A stretch of DNA of 64,000 bases from Elusimicrobiota bacterium. GTDB taxonomy: Bacteria > Elusimicrobiota > Elusimicrobia > UBA1565 > UBA9628. The number at the start of each line of letters is the position of its first letter. Position 1 is the first letter of the stretch. Location of the stretch: assembly GCA_016218575.1 (NCBI GenBank), contig JACRDN010000023.1, positions 62,001-126,000 on the forward strand, given 5' to 3'. The position numbers and the translations under genes are program-made. A model generated the notes under the pieces. That model was not told where the DNA came from. It made no database searches and saw only the letters and a list, made by a program, of their open reading frames with translations. Shown piece after piece: positions 1 to 9,268 of the stretch.

Positions 1-3000
1 GAAGTCGGAGCGGTTCTCATGGACCTTGGTGAGGGAGTAGTTGGGGTTGAACGAGGAGCCCTCCCAGGGCGCGAAGGTGAGGCGCGTTCCCACGGTGTTG
101 CTGAACTCGTTGGTGTTGAAGTTTCCCGCCACGCGGCGCGCGGCCAGGGACTCGAAGCTCACGTCGTAGCGCGAGTGGGAGTAGTTGGCGTCTATGGTGC
201 GGGGGAGCCATCGGCTCTGCCAAGGTACCCCGTACTGGAGCGTGCCGCTGTAGGTCTTGCGGTCGTCGAGCCTCGTGAGCAGGGAGTATTCGACGCGGTT
301 GCGCACGTGGCTGAGGCTTACCCGCGGATAGGCCCCGAGCGCGAAATTTCCTTGGGCGCTTCCGGTCCAGCTCGTCACCTTTCCCTGCTGGAGGAGATTG
401 ACGAAGTTGGAGAGGTCCCCGGTCTGGAAGGTGCTCGGCGTGTCCGTGATGGAGCGGGAGAGGTTGAAGGTCATGGGGAAATACGGCATGCGCGTGAAGT
501 TGAGGTAGGCCGAGTCCTCGCGCCGGTCCTGGTTCGACACCACCGAGGTCGGGGTCTGGAAGTTGCGGTCCACCTCGCGGTATTTCCCGCCGAAGGTGGC
601 CCAGCCGGGCACCTCGAAGGCCATCTCGATCTTCTTGGCCGTTCCCGTCCGCGCCACGGGCTCGGCCAGGTGGATCTCGTTGAGGTAGGCCCGGCCCCGC
701 GTGGTGCCGGCGCCGCTCACCCCCAAAGAGCGCACGCCGGCCACCAAAGAGGCCACTTGCTGGAGGCTGGGGGTGCCAGAGCTCACCACGACCGTTCCCG
801 CGGTCTTGGCCTTCCAGGCGTCGGCGATGGAGTCTCCATTGGTGTCGGCCTGGACCACCTGGATCTTCTTCCAACCGGTGTAGTTCAAGGGCACCCGGAC
901 CTCGAAGAAGTTCGCGTCATTTCCGACGCGCAGGAAGAACTCATGGTCGGCGTTGTTGACGTTGTTCAAGTCCGCGTTTCCGAAGAGCAGGAAATTGAAG
1001 GCCCGGTGCTGGCTGATGTCTATGGCGCGCGTGAACAGCCTCTTGGTCGTGACCACCGCCCCCGTGCTCATGCCCACGAACTCGAGTTGGAGGGCCTGCT
1101 CGGAGAGGTTCTTGGAGCCGGACTGCTTTTGAAGAGAGGCTAAATTCCCATAGAGATCGTTGAATACTTGCGTGGCGTCGCCGCCGGCGTTGAAGATGGG
1201 GGTGTAGTTTGGATTGTCCACGTTGTTGACCGGGGTGACGGTCATGCTCTCGCTCGCCACGGCCGGGGCGTTGGTGGCCGGGTCCAAGGCTTGGCCCCGC
1301 TGCCAGGTATTTCCGATCACCGCGATCCGGGCGAATTTCATCGTGCCGACGTTGTTGCCGCCGTTTCGGCGGCGCAGGGAGATGCGCAGCTGCTTGATGT
1401 TGGTCCAGCGGCTGGCCGTGGCCGTCGAGATGTTGAGGGGGATCTGGAAGACCTTCCAGTTGGTCCCGCCCCCGAAGTTGATGAAGCTGTGGGTGCTCGA
1501 GTCCGTGGCGTTGAAGAGGAAATTGTTGCCCGTCACGGTGTTGGAGCTGTAGCCGAAGTCGTCGCCGGAAAAATCGTCTGGGTCCAGGCGGCCGTTGGCG
1601 TTCAAATCCTCGGTGTCTATGCGGCCGTTGCCGGCGCCGAGCCTGGTCGAGGGTTTGCCGGCGGGATTGTAGAGCCAGCCGATGTCCTCGGAGGGCTGGA
1701 GGATTCCGTCGTTATTGGCGTCCTCCGTGTCGAAGACCCCATCGCCGTCGGCGTCCTCGTTGACGCCGCCCAGATGGAAATCGATCTCGTTGTTGGAGTT
1801 GTCGCCGAGCATGACCACCTCGAGGAGCGTTTTTTGCGAGAAGTCCATGCCCGTGGTGGAGAAGGGGTAGACGATCGAGGCCTCGGTGGAGAGGGTGTTG
1901 GTGAAGTCGTAGTTCAAGTCCAGGACCTTCTGGGTCTCCTGGCTGCCGGCCTGGGCGCGGGGGTTGATCTCGAGGACCTTCACGTCCTCGGTCAGCCAAT
2001 TGACCTTGGTGGGATCGGTAGGCCGAGCGCCGGGGTTTGCGGCCATGTACCATTGCTGAGCCAAGGTGCTGGCCGTGTCCTCCTGCTTGATCCCCTCCAT
2101 GTTGTCTATGAGGGCGTGGCTGTTCAGGTTCAGGTTCTGGCGGCTTTGCGCGTACTCGCCCGAGAAGCTCGCGATGAGGTTGGGCAGGAGCTTGACGTTT
2201 TTGACCTGGCTGTCGAACTCATAGACCAGCAGGCTCCTGGCCAGCTCCGAGACCGTGGGCACGGTGGGGGACTTGGTTCCCGCTTGGTAGAGCAAGGTCG
2301 AGCCCAGGGAGAAGTGGGGATTGAAATCGTAGGAGACGCGGGTTCCGAGGAGCGACTCGTTTGTGACCCCGGCGAAGGGGGCGACCTCGTAGGTGATGTC
2401 TATCTCGGACTGGGCCCGGATGCGGTCCTCGTTGAAGAATGTGATGAATCCCGCCTCGTAGTCGATGAAGTAGTCCACGTTGCGGTTGAGCTTGATCCCA
2501 TCGAGCAGGACCACCTCGCTTTGCGGCACGAGGTTGGGCTCGAGGAAGAAGGTCTTGAAGCGGTAGTTGTACTCCACGTGCAGGAGGCGCTTCGAGATCG
2601 GGGTGGGGGCGTAGACGTCCGGATCCGCGGTGGAGGAATCCCCGAGCACGGCGAAGGGATTCTGAAGCTGGAAAATGCCGTTCTCGAAATCTACGAATAT
2701 GCTCTCGGGGTACTTCTGGACGGGATTGAGCGAGGGGCCGACCTCGTTGCGGTTCTGGTCTAGAACCTTCAGGATGAAGTTCCCGCGCCCGTTGTCGCGC
2801 ACGATTTGGGTCTGGCCGATCGAGTAGAAGGTCTTGAGCTCCCGGTTGTAGCCGGTCTCGGTCGAAAGTGCTATGGGGATGTCGGAGGCCGTCTTGATCA
2901 GCTTGAAGCGCCCCGTGCCCCCCACGGCCAGGCTCGTGGAGGAAGTCTCGACCGTGATGCTGTTGCCGCTCGCGTCTATGAAGTCCACCGCCACCACGAA

Positions 3001-4224
3001 CTGGGGCTGGAGCTGGGTCCTAAAATTGATGACGCCCTTGGCGTAGTCCATGGTGTAGTCCTGACCGGGGCTCAGCTGGGTGAAGGTCCCGGTGAAGGTG
3101 GAGGAGGCCACCACGAGGTCGTCGGCGGTCAAGGTCAGGTCGTTGACGTTGGCCTGGCGAACCTCCTGGCGCGCCAGGAACACGCGCTCGCTGCCGGGCT
3201 TCAAGGGCAGGCGGTTCTTCAAGCCGAAGGTCAGGTCGTAGTATTGGCGGCGCAGGTAGGATGTGTCCAGAAGGTCGATCGCCACGAACTGGGTGTTGCC
3301 GAAGAATTGCTTGGACTTGGTGGTTCCCTTGGTGCGGCTGGCGATCACGGAGCCCTTGAAGCCCTTGTATTTGACGTCGGCCCGGATGCCGAAGAGCTGC
3401 TTGTTGTAGGAGACGAACTCGGTGGCCGGAAGGGAGAGGTCTATGTCACCGAATGAGACGTTCTGGACCACCTCGTTGGGGTCCCCGGTGTAGACCACGG
3501 AGATGTCCTGGTGGTTCTGCTTGGTGTCGTCGTAGTCCACGTTCACCGTGATCTTTGGCCCGACCTTGCCCTGCATCCGGAGCTGCAGCTGCTGGTTGAT
3601 CTCGATGAGGTTGGTGCTTGCGGCTCGGCCGCTTTTGGTCTGTTCGTTCAAGAAGCGCTTCTGGGAAAACTGGAAGCCGATCACCTTGCGGCCGGTGATG
3701 GAGAGGCTCGTGCCGTAGGCCGGCAGCTCGACCTCGGGGGGCGGGGGCTTGGGCGCGGCGGAGACGACGGGCGCGAATTCCCGCGGGCCCGGAGGCGGGA
3801 GCTCGGTGGCGGGAAGGCCCCGCTCCAGGCGGGATTTCACCTCGTCGTACTGCGAAGGCCGGTACTCGAAGGCCTTGAGCTGGTGCTCGAAGTCCACGAA
3901 ATCCGCGTCCTCCGTCTCCGGTTCGAGCGGGGCCGGGCGTTCAAGAAGCTCCTCCGGATTGGCGCGCTCGAGGAGCAGGAAGGGCTGGGCCTGGGTCCCG
4001 AGCGCGGCTCCCGGCTCGGCCGGCAGGCCCGTGGCCGGCGAGGCATCCGTGGAGGGGCCAGGGCCGGTCTCTTCCGCGGCCGCGGGCTTTCCGGGACTGG
4101 GGGGAGCCGCGAAATCCGGGTCGTAGGGGGCGGAGAACTGGGCCTGGCTCGGGGCGGGCGCCTGCGCGCGCATGAGCACAAGGGCCAAAAGGCCGATAAG
4201 GCGCAGTAGGCGTTTGACTTGCAA
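1..4224 (-). CDS. sprA: SprA/Sov-like outer-membrane protein (type IX secretion translocon family), 3' part outside window
   Basis: An open minus-strand frame runs from 4224 to the window edge without a stop (1408 codons seen; the C-terminus lies outside). It resembles SprA/Sov, the giant beta-barrel translocon of type IX secretion and gliding systems. The N-terminal part has the SprA-like stretch around SFGDIDLSLPATEFVSYNKQ followed by FGIRADVKYKGFKGSVIASR, and later the repeated hairpin pattern GIKLNRNVDYFIDYEAGFI. I chose a TTG start because it alone gives a full signal peptide (LQVKRLLRLIGLLALVL then RAQA); the ATG at 4173 would cut the hydrophobic core away. An AAAGGCG sequence lies just upstream. 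An EF-hand-like Asp-rich stretch (NEDADGDGVFDTEDANNDG) is visible mid-protein. It is the last gene after the GT2 gene, with a 95-base gap. Confidence 0.8.
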   Translation of the reverse strand, partial: MQVKRLLRLIGLLALVLMRAQAPAPSQAQFSAPYDPDFAAPPSPGKPAAAEETGPGPSTDASPATGLPAEPGAALGTQAQPFLLLERANPEELLERPAPLEPETEDADFVDFEHQLKAFEYRPSQYDEVKSRLERGLPATELPPPGPREFAPVVSAAPKPPPPEVELPAYGTSLSITGRKVIGFQFSQKRFLNEQTKSGRAASTNLIEINQQLQLRMQGKVGPKITVNVDYDDTKQNHQDISVVYTGDPNEVVQNVSFGDIDLSLPATEFVSYNKQLFGIRADVKYKGFKGSVIASRTKGTTKSKQFFGNTQFVAIDLLDTSYLRRQYYDLTFGLKNRLPLKPGSERVFLARQEVRQANVNDLTLTADDLVVASSTFTGTFTQLSPGQDYTMDYAKGVINFRTQLQPQFVVAVDFIDASGNSITVETSSTSLAVGGTGRFKLIKTASDIPIALSTETGYNRELKTFYSIGQTQIVRDNGRGNFILKVLDQNRNEVGPSLNPVQKYPESIFVDFENGIFQLQNPFAVLGDSSTADPDVYAPTPISKRLLHVEYNYRFKTFFLEPNLVPQSEVVLLDGIKLNRNVDYFIDYEAGFITFFNEDRIRAQSEIDITYEVAPFAGVTNESLLGTRVSYDFNPHFSLGSTLLYQAGTKSPTVPTVSELARSLLVYEFDSQVKNVKLLPNLIASFSGEYAQSRQNLNLNSHALIDNMEGIKQEDTASTLAQQWYMAANPGARPTDPTKVNWLTEDVKVLEINPRAQAGSQETQKVLDLNYDFTNTLSTEASIVYPFSTTGMDFSQKTLLEVVMLGDNSNNEIDFHLGGVNEDADGDGVFDTEDANNDGILQPSEDIGWLYNPAGKPSTRLGAGNGRIDTEDLNANGRLDPDDFSGDDFGYSSNTVTGNNFLFNATDSSTHSFINFGGGTNWKVFQIPLNISTATASRWTNIKQLRISLRRRNGGNNVGTMKFARIAVIGNTWQRGQALDPATNAPAVASESMTVTPVNNVDNPNYTPIFNAGGDATQVFNDLYGNLASLQKQSGSKNLSEQALQLEFVGMSTGAVVTTKRLFTRAIDISQHRAFNFLLFGNADLNNVNNADHEFFLRVGNDANFFEVRVPLNYTGWKKIQVVQADTNGDSIADAWKAKTAGTVVVSSGTPSLQQVASLVAGVRSLGVSGAGTTRGRAYLNEIHLAEPVARTGTAKKIEMAFEVPGWATFGGKYREVDRNFQTPTSVVSNQDRREDSAYLNFTRMPYFPMTFNLSRSITDTPSTFQTGDLSNFVNLLQQGKVTSWTGSAQGNFALGAYPRVSLSHVRNRVEYSLLTRLDDRKTYSGTLQYGVPWQSRWLPRTIDANYSHSRYDVSFESLAARRVAGNFNTNEFSNTVGTRLTFAPWEGSSFNPNYSLTKVHENRSDF

Positions 4225-4264
4225 TTTGGCTGCGCCTTTCGGCGAGGCGCCGTTTACAATTTTC

Positions 4265-4280
4265 CGTACGCGCGCGTACG
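4265..4280. repeat. 16-bp perfect palindrome upstream of sprA
   Basis: CGTACGCGCGCGTACG is fully self-complementary. It lies in the 95-base gap between the GT2 stop and the sprA start, about 40 bases before the start codon. It could be an operator or a cruciform-prone site; there is no T-run to make it a terminator. Function is unknown. Confidence 0.5.
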
Positions 4281-4319
4281 CGCGCAATATGGTGAATATA
4301 GTAGTGATTTGTTACGAAA

Positions 4320-5273
4320 TTATGGCTCTTTCGGGGGGTACCCGAGGGATTTTCGGACGATGTAGAGGGGGCGGCGCTTGACCTCATCGAAGACCCGTCC
4401 CAGGTACTCGCCGATGACGCCGAGGGAAATGAGCTGGATCCCGCCCAGGAACAGGACCAGGACCATGAGGGAGGTCCAGCCGGGGACGGCCCGCGGGTTG
4501 AACAGGCGGACGTAAAGCACCCAAAATCCGATGAGCATGGAGGCGAAAAACGACCCGGCCCCGCAGGCGGTCACCCAGTGCAGGGGCTCGTGCGAGAAGG
4601 AGGTGATGGCGTCGACGGCGAAGCGCGCCATTTTCCAGAGGGGGTAGTGGCTCTTGCCGGCGAGCCGAGCCTGGCGCACGTACTCCACCTTGGCCTGGCG
4701 AAATCCCACCCAGGAGGCGAGCCCGCGCATGAAGCGGTGGCTTTCCCTCATCCGGCCCAGCACCGCGAGGACCTGGCGGTCGATAAGCCTGAAGTCGCCC
4801 GCGTCCACTGGCATGTCCACGCGGGTGATTCTCTTGAGGATTCGGTAGAAGAGGGCGGCGGTGGCGCGCTTGAACAAGGTTTCCTCCTCGCGCCTGATGC
4901 GGACGGCGTAGACCACCTCCGAGCCCTTTTTCCATTGCGCCACGAGGTCCTCGATGACTTCCGGCGGGTCCTGGCCGTCGCTATCCATGACCACGCAAGC
5001 AGCACCCAAGGCGTGGTCCATCCCGGCCGTGATGGCGACCTGGTGCCCGAAGTTGCGCGAGAAGTGGAGGACCTTGACCGCGGGGTTCTCCTCGTGGAAC
5101 CTCCTCAAGAGCTCGGGCGATCGGTCCCGCGAGCCGTCGTCCACGTAGAGGACCTCGAATGGAACGCCGAGCTTGCCCAGGGCGCGCATGAGTCGAGCGT
5201 GGAATTCGGGAAGGCTGCCCTCCTCGTTGTGCACCGGGGCCACCACGCTCAAGACCGGCTTCTCGGCCGTCAC
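4320..5273 (-). CDS. Polyprenyl-phosphate glycosyltransferase, GT2 (DPM1/GtrB/ArnC-like)
   Basis: 317 residues. An N-terminal GT2 domain (about 8-175) has the nucleotide-binding VDDGSRDRS and the DSDGQDPP acidic motif, and two C-terminal membrane segments (about 235-260 and 268-292) are typical of GtrB/ArnC enzymes that load a sugar from a nucleotide donor onto undecaprenyl phosphate at the cytoplasmic face. The start overlaps the stop of the upstream methyltransferase gene in an ATGA junction, so the two are probably translationally coupled. The product would feed lipid-linked sugar to the ArnT-like transferase encoded two genes upstream. The exact sugar cannot be read from sequence. Confidence 0.85.
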   Translation of the reverse strand: MTAEKPVLSVVAPVHNEEGSLPEFHARLMRALGKLGVPFEVLYVDDGSRDRSPELLRRFHEENPAVKVLHFSRNFGHQVAITAGMDHALGAACVVMDSDGQDPPEVIEDLVAQWKKGSEVVYAVRIRREEETLFKRATAALFYRILKRITRVDMPVDAGDFRLIDRQVLAVLGRMRESHRFMRGLASWVGFRQAKVEYVRQARLAGKSHYPLWKMARFAVDAITSFSHEPLHWVTACGAGSFFASMLIGFWVLYVRLFNPRAVPGWTSLMVLVLFLGGIQLISLGVIGEYLGRVFDEVKRRPLYIVRKSLGYPPKEP

Positions 5274-6088
5274 GCCGCCTCCTTTTCCGCGACCAGGACC
5301 GTGTTCCAGCAGTAGCGCCCCAAAAAGGGCAGGAAGCGCAGGAGCTTCTCGTCCAAGCGCCTCAAGGGCTGGAACATCCAGTCGTAGCGGGCGGCCTCCT
5401 CGATGACTTTCTTCCAGTAGCGCACCTTGGAGGGAGAGGCCCTCTCGACCACGTAGAAGTGGACGAAGAGGTAGAGGGTGGCCAGCCAGAATTCCTTGTG
5501 GTGGAGCTTGGGGAAGACCTCTCGGATGCGCTCGAGATCCCCGAAGCCCAGGGGAAATTCCGTGGGGGTCCGGTTGTCCGAGGCCAGGCGCCGGTAAATC
5601 TCTATGACCGGGTTGTGCTTGAGGGGCTCGATGAAGGCGGCCTTGCCTCCGGGCTTCAAGACCCGGCGGATTTCCTTGAGGGCGGGGACGAGCTCGACGT
5701 GGTGGAGCACCCCGTTTCCGAAGACGAGATCGAAGCTCCCATCGGCGAAGGGCAGAGCCTCGGCTACGCAGGCCAGGGACTTCAAGCGGACTCCGTGCCG
5801 GGCCGCAAGCTTCTGGGCCATGGCCACCATCTCGGGAGAGATGTCCACGGCCGTGACCTCGGCTCCTTGCAGGGCGAGATAAACGGAGGTCTCCCCGGCT
5901 CCGCAGCCCAGGTCCAGAAGGGACTTTCCCGCGACCGGAGAAAGCTTCTCATAGGCCCAGCGGTTCTCCATGGCGGTCGAAGCCTCGAAGGCCTCGCGCA
6001 CGAGAAGCGAGTCCAAGTCCATGCTCTTGGCCCAGCGGTCGTGGAACTCGGTCTCTATGCGCTGTTTTTCAGTGGGAGAGGGAGCCAT
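5270..6088 (-). CDS. Class I SAM-dependent methyltransferase
   Basis: 272 residues. Motif I LLDLGCGAGETSVYL (about 58-72), the acidic loop VDIS and the motif around LVFGNGVLHHVE mark a UbiE/Methyltransf_11-type Rossmann methyltransferase. No membrane segment is visible except possibly a weak hydrophobic stretch near LATLYLFVHFYVV. It overlaps the upstream ArnT-like gene by 20 bases and the downstream GT2 gene by 4. The context suggests methylation of a sugar or lipid-linked glycan; the substrate is unknown. Confidence 0.8.
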   Translation of the reverse strand: MAPSPTEKQRIETEFHDRWAKSMDLDSLLVREAFEASTAMENRWAYEKLSPVAGKSLLDLGCGAGETSVYLALQGAEVTAVDISPEMVAMAQKLAARHGVRLKSLACVAEALPFADGSFDLVFGNGVLHHVELVPALKEIRRVLKPGGKAAFIEPLKHNPVIEIYRRLASDNRTPTEFPLGFGDLERIREVFPKLHHKEFWLATLYLFVHFYVVERASPSKVRYWKKVIEEAARYDWMFQPLRRLDEKLLRFLPFLGRYCWNTVLVAEKEAA

Positions 6089-8117
6089 GGCCTATTTTCA
6101 GTCCTTGTCCTAGGATTCGCAGGGGGCTTAGCGCCAAAGAGTAAGGTTGGTAAGGCGCCTTGGCCTCGAGGTTTTGGCGTCCTGACAGCCGGACTCCCCA
6201 CAAAGGGAGTCCGGCTAAATGTATATCCTGGGCTTCTATCTTGAGGTCGTGTTCCGTTTGCGATAACGAGAGACCCATTCCCAGGGGCAGGGGTCCCAGG
6301 TGAGCCTCTATTCGTATCCTGGAGTCTTTTCCGGAAACAGAGATCGGCAGGCGCGCCCGCGCCGAGAGGGCGCGCGAAAGCTCTTCCCAAGAGATCTCGG
6401 CCGACGCCAGGGTCAGGCGGTCGAGCCCCAGCACGTGGACCTTTCCCTCTCGCTCGAGAAGGCGCGCGCCCTCGAGGGTGGCGGCGATGCCCCGCACCGG
6501 AGCCGAGAGATTGGCCAAGGTCAAAGCGCCGATCTTGAGCTCGTAGCGCCCCCGGCCCAGGGGCCGAATGTCCACGCTGTCGAGGCGAGCGTTTTTGACG
6601 CGCAACTCCTTGAAATGCCGGGCGCTGCCGATCAAGCGGAGGCCGGGTTTCTGCTCGAAAAGAATCGCCTCGGAGCCGTCGGGAAGCGGCCAGCGCTGGG
6701 CCTCGCGGAAGACCTGGGAGAAAAGCCCTTTTCCGGAAAGAGCCTCGGAGAGGATGCGCAAGGTGTTGTCGGCGAGGAAGGCTCCCGGCTCTATCGATTT
6801 CACCAGGACGAAGTCGGCCCACTCCGGAATTTCGTTTTGCTGGCAGCCGAGGCTGATGTGGGGAAGCGCCATATTGCGGGCCTGCCAGCCGAGGGAGGTG
6901 GAATTAAGGAATCGGTGGTTGGCGAGGAGGCACAGGGAGCTCAAGGCCCGCGCGGGATCGCGGCGCTTCTCCACGGCCCGCAAGATGTCGGCGTTGTACC
7001 AATCGCCGGGCTCGGGGCGGCGCAGTTCCCGTCCGTGGTGGCGCGCCAGATAAAGGGCGCCAGCCAAGGCCGGGGCCGGCAGGCCCGCGGCACCGAGGGC
7101 CGGCAGGGCCCCGGCAGCGGGAAGAAAATAGCGCCAGTTCTTGCTGGGAGTCAACGTGGAAAGAAGGTAGGAGCCGAACAACCACAGCGCGATTAGGACG
7201 AAATTCCGCCCTTCAAGAGTTTTCCATGAGCCGAAGCGGAACAAAGCCCGGGCGCTTCCCGCGAGAAGCGCCCATACGAGAGGCCACGAAAAGCAGAGAG
7301 CCAGAAATGAGACGTAGAATTTCCAATTTTCCCAGGTCCAGGTCAAGGGATCTCCTTGTTGGTGGCCCAAGGTGAGCGAGACCCAGATGCGGGGAAGCAT
7401 CTGGACGCCGTTGACGAGGTACCAAGGCAGGCACAAGAGCGCGGCAGCGCCCAAGGCTAGGGCCAGGTTCCTGCGCGCCCGCGCCTGGGCCGCCAGCCCA
7501 GGCAGGAGGCAGGGCCAAAGATAGAGCAGCGCGCTCCATTTGGAGTTCAGGGCGAGTCCCGCGCAAATGCCGATTCCCAATGAGGAGAGTCGTCTCTCGT
7601 AGCCCCGGGAATGGACGAGCAGGGCGTAGGCGAGTGTCACCCAGGCCGCCAGGGCAAGATCCACGAAGGCTTCCCTGTATTTATAGATGAGCCCTGGCGA
7701 AAGCCCTAGAAATACCAACGTCATCAACGAGGCCCAAAATGGGGAGGCGGGGGGCCGGGCCAATTGCCAGGCGATCCACGCCGCGGCGAGCACGAGAATG
7801 GCCCAGTAGACGAGGTTGAGCCAGGCCACCGCGATGTGCGGATGAGGCAAGCCCAGCAATGGGATGAGCGTGTAATGATAGAGGGGAGGGTATGGAGGGT
7901 GGCCCGGCTTGGGCTTTGTGAGGAGCATGTCGAGCCAGCGACGGCCTTCCCAAGCCTCGCGGTAGTCGAGTGCCGTGGACAAATGCACGGACGGGTCCCA
8001 GCTCGGCGGGTGCGCGTCCACCTGGACCCAGCGCGCCACCAGGGCGGCTTGATAGGCCAGGACCAGGGCCGCGGCCAAGGCTAAAAGGGAGATTTTCCAG
8101 CGCGAGGCATTGCGCAT
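6069..8117 (-). CDS. ArnT/PMT-like membrane glycosyltransferase with C-terminal LmeA/DUF2993-like domain
   Basis: 682 residues. The first 430 or so hold many membrane helices with an early acidic motif in the first periplasmic loop (WDPSVHLSTALDYREAW), as in GT39/GT83 lipid-linked-sugar transferases that act on the outer face of the inner membrane. The last 180 residues (from about VKNARLDSVDIRPLG) are soluble, with alternating beta-strands like the LmeA/DUF2993 lipid-binding family. That fusion is unusual and suggests the enzyme handles a lipid acceptor or product directly; this is inference. A TATAAT box ends 9 bases before the ATG with no Shine-Dalgarno sequence. A 12-bp perfect hairpin lies inside the 3' coding region at 6187-6216. 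Confidence 0.7.
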   Translation of the reverse strand: MRNASRWKISLLALAAALVLAYQAALVARWVQVDAHPPSWDPSVHLSTALDYREAWEGRRWLDMLLTKPKPGHPPYPPLYHYTLIPLLGLPHPHIAVAWLNLVYWAILVLAAAWIAWQLARPPASPFWASLMTLVFLGLSPGLIYKYREAFVDLALAAWVTLAYALLVHSRGYERRLSSLGIGICAGLALNSKWSALLYLWPCLLPGLAAQARARRNLALALGAAALLCLPWYLVNGVQMLPRIWVSLTLGHQQGDPLTWTWENWKFYVSFLALCFSWPLVWALLAGSARALFRFGSWKTLEGRNFVLIALWLFGSYLLSTLTPSKNWRYFLPAAGALPALGAAGLPAPALAGALYLARHHGRELRRPEPGDWYNADILRAVEKRRDPARALSSLCLLANHRFLNSTSLGWQARNMALPHISLGCQQNEIPEWADFVLVKSIEPGAFLADNTLRILSEALSGKGLFSQVFREAQRWPLPDGSEAILFEQKPGLRLIGSARHFKELRVKNARLDSVDIRPLGRGRYELKIGALTLANLSAPVRGIAATLEGARLLEREGKVHVLGLDRLTLASAEISWEELSRALSARARLPISVSGKDSRIRIEAHLGPLPLGMGLSLSQTEHDLKIEAQDIHLAGLPLWGVRLSGRQNLEAKAPYQPYSLALSPLRILGQGLKIGHGSLSH
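6187..6216. repeat. Perfect 12-bp hairpin inside coding sequence
   Basis: AGCCGGACTCCC and its exact complement are separated by a 6-base loop. It lies within the LmeA-like part of the ArnT-like gene, where it encodes the stretch AGLPLWGVRLSG. It is one of several compact in-gene hairpins in this window. Confidence 0.55.
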
Positions 8118-8126
8118 GAAGAAGCG

Positions 8127-8132
8127 ATTATA
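8127..8132 (-). promoter_or_regulatory. TATAAT -10 box for the ArnT-like gene
   Basis: A perfect TATAAT reads on the minus strand and overlaps the stop codon of the upstream GT4 gene. It ends 9 bases before the ATG at 8117, so transcription would begin at or next to the start codon. No convincing -35 box was found. Confidence 0.4.
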
Positions 8133-9240
8133 TCAAATGCGCGTACGCGGACTCGTAATTGGCGATCATGTCTATGAGCTTGAATCTTTCGGTGATCGCG
8201 GCCTTGGCTCCTTCGCCAAGGCGAGATTTCAGCCCCGGGTCGTCCAAGAGCTGGGCCATTTTCCGGGCCAGAGCCGCGGCGTCCTTGGGCGGGACCAGGA
8301 GGCCGCTTTGGCCGTCTCGGAGCGCCTCCGGGATCCCGTCCACGGAGCTTGCCACCACGGGCAGGCCCAGGGCCATGGCTTCCAAGAGAGCGTTGGGCAG
8401 GCCCTCCCACAGCGAGGGCAAAGCGAAAAGATCGAAGCTCGACAGCCAGTGGACCACGTCCGGGCGCTCGCCCAAGAGCCAGACATGCCGCTCGAGGTTG
8501 AGTTTGCGGATCAGCTTCTCAAGGACCGGTCGTTGCGGTCCCTCTCCCAGGATGGCGCAGCGGACGGGGTAGCGAGTCTTAAGCAGGGCCAGGGCCTCGA
8601 TCAGGTATTCATGGCCCTTCTGGGCGTCCAGGCGGCCGATCGAGCCGATCAGTATGTCCTGGGCCCCCAGGCGGAGCTCCAGTCTCTTCTGCTGGCGCTC
8701 GAGCTTGGAGACCGGCCATTGGGCGATATCCACCCCATTGTAAATGGTCTTGACGCGCGCGGGGTTGTACCACAGCCTGCGGAGCAAATACTCGCGGCTG
8801 GCCTCGCACTCCGAGATGAGGAGGTCGTCGGCTCTCTTGAGCCATAGGTCCACGAGCAGGCTCCAGGCCGTGCGGCTGCGGTAGTTGACTCGGGGGGAGC
8901 TTACGAGCTTGAAGCGGCGGGCCGCGCGTTTCTTGGCTATGCGGCAGAGCTGGATGGCTTGGTACATGAAGGCGTGCACGATGTCGGGCTTGAGCTCGTC
9001 GAGGATATTGGCAAGCTCCTGAGCGTGGGCCGGGCTTGGGGTCTTTCCCGTGTCGAGCGAGCGCACGTCCACCCCCTGGGCCGAGAGCCTCTGGGCGTAG
9101 GCCCCCGGCGACTTCAGGCTCACCACCCCCGCCACCGTGAACTTCCTTGGGTCGAGCAAAGTCGCCAAAGTGTACAGCGTCTTCTCCGCCCCCCCCACCG
9201 TCGTGGACGTGCTGACAAAAACGATCCGGGTGCCAGTCAT
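8128..9240 (-). CDS. GT4-family glycosyltransferase
   Basis: 370 residues with the GT-B layout: the N-terminal Gly-rich loop VGGAEKTL near residue 16 and the C-terminal sugar-nucleotide motif EGLPNALLEAMALGLPVVAS near 280-300. It belongs to the GT4 retaining glycosyltransferases of LPS and exopolysaccharide assembly and is likely cytoplasmic. The first codons (ATG ACT GGC ACC) lie inside the left copy of the RAYT-associated 41-bp inverted repeat, so the start codon may have been supplied by the element. The natural family start would be near TRIVFVST. Confidence 0.85.
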   Translation of the reverse strand: MTGTRIVFVSTSTTVGGAEKTLYTLATLLDPRKFTVAGVVSLKSPGAYAQRLSAQGVDVRSLDTGKTPSPAHAQELANILDELKPDIVHAFMYQAIQLCRIAKKRAARRFKLVSSPRVNYRSRTAWSLLVDLWLKRADDLLISECEASREYLLRRLWYNPARVKTIYNGVDIAQWPVSKLERQQKRLELRLGAQDILIGSIGRLDAQKGHEYLIEALALLKTRYPVRCAILGEGPQRPVLEKLIRKLNLERHVWLLGERPDVVHWLSSFDLFALPSLWEGLPNALLEAMALGLPVVASSVDGIPEALRDGQSGLLVPPKDAAALARKMAQLLDDPGLKSRLGEGAKAAITERFKLIDMIANYESAYAHLI

Positions 9241-9268
9241 TTACATTCTTAACTTACTTAACTTCCGC
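9228..9268. repeat. Left copy of 41-bp inverted repeat flanking the RAYT gene
   Basis: This is the reverse complement of 10589-10629 with a single mismatch. The copy holds the C-terminal codons and stop of the small membrane protein gene (RKLSKLRM-stop) and the start codon of the GT4 gene. An internal TTAAGTAAGTTAA pattern is visible. Confidence 0.85.

Noticed and set aside
19-4209. Long plus-strand open frames opposite sprA (for example 19-1143, 1168-2763, 2806-3456, 3511-4209)
   Set aside because: They mirror the codon pattern of the minus-strand sprA frame, have odd Val/Gly/Glu-rich composition and no motifs, while the minus frame gives a coherent SprA-like protein.
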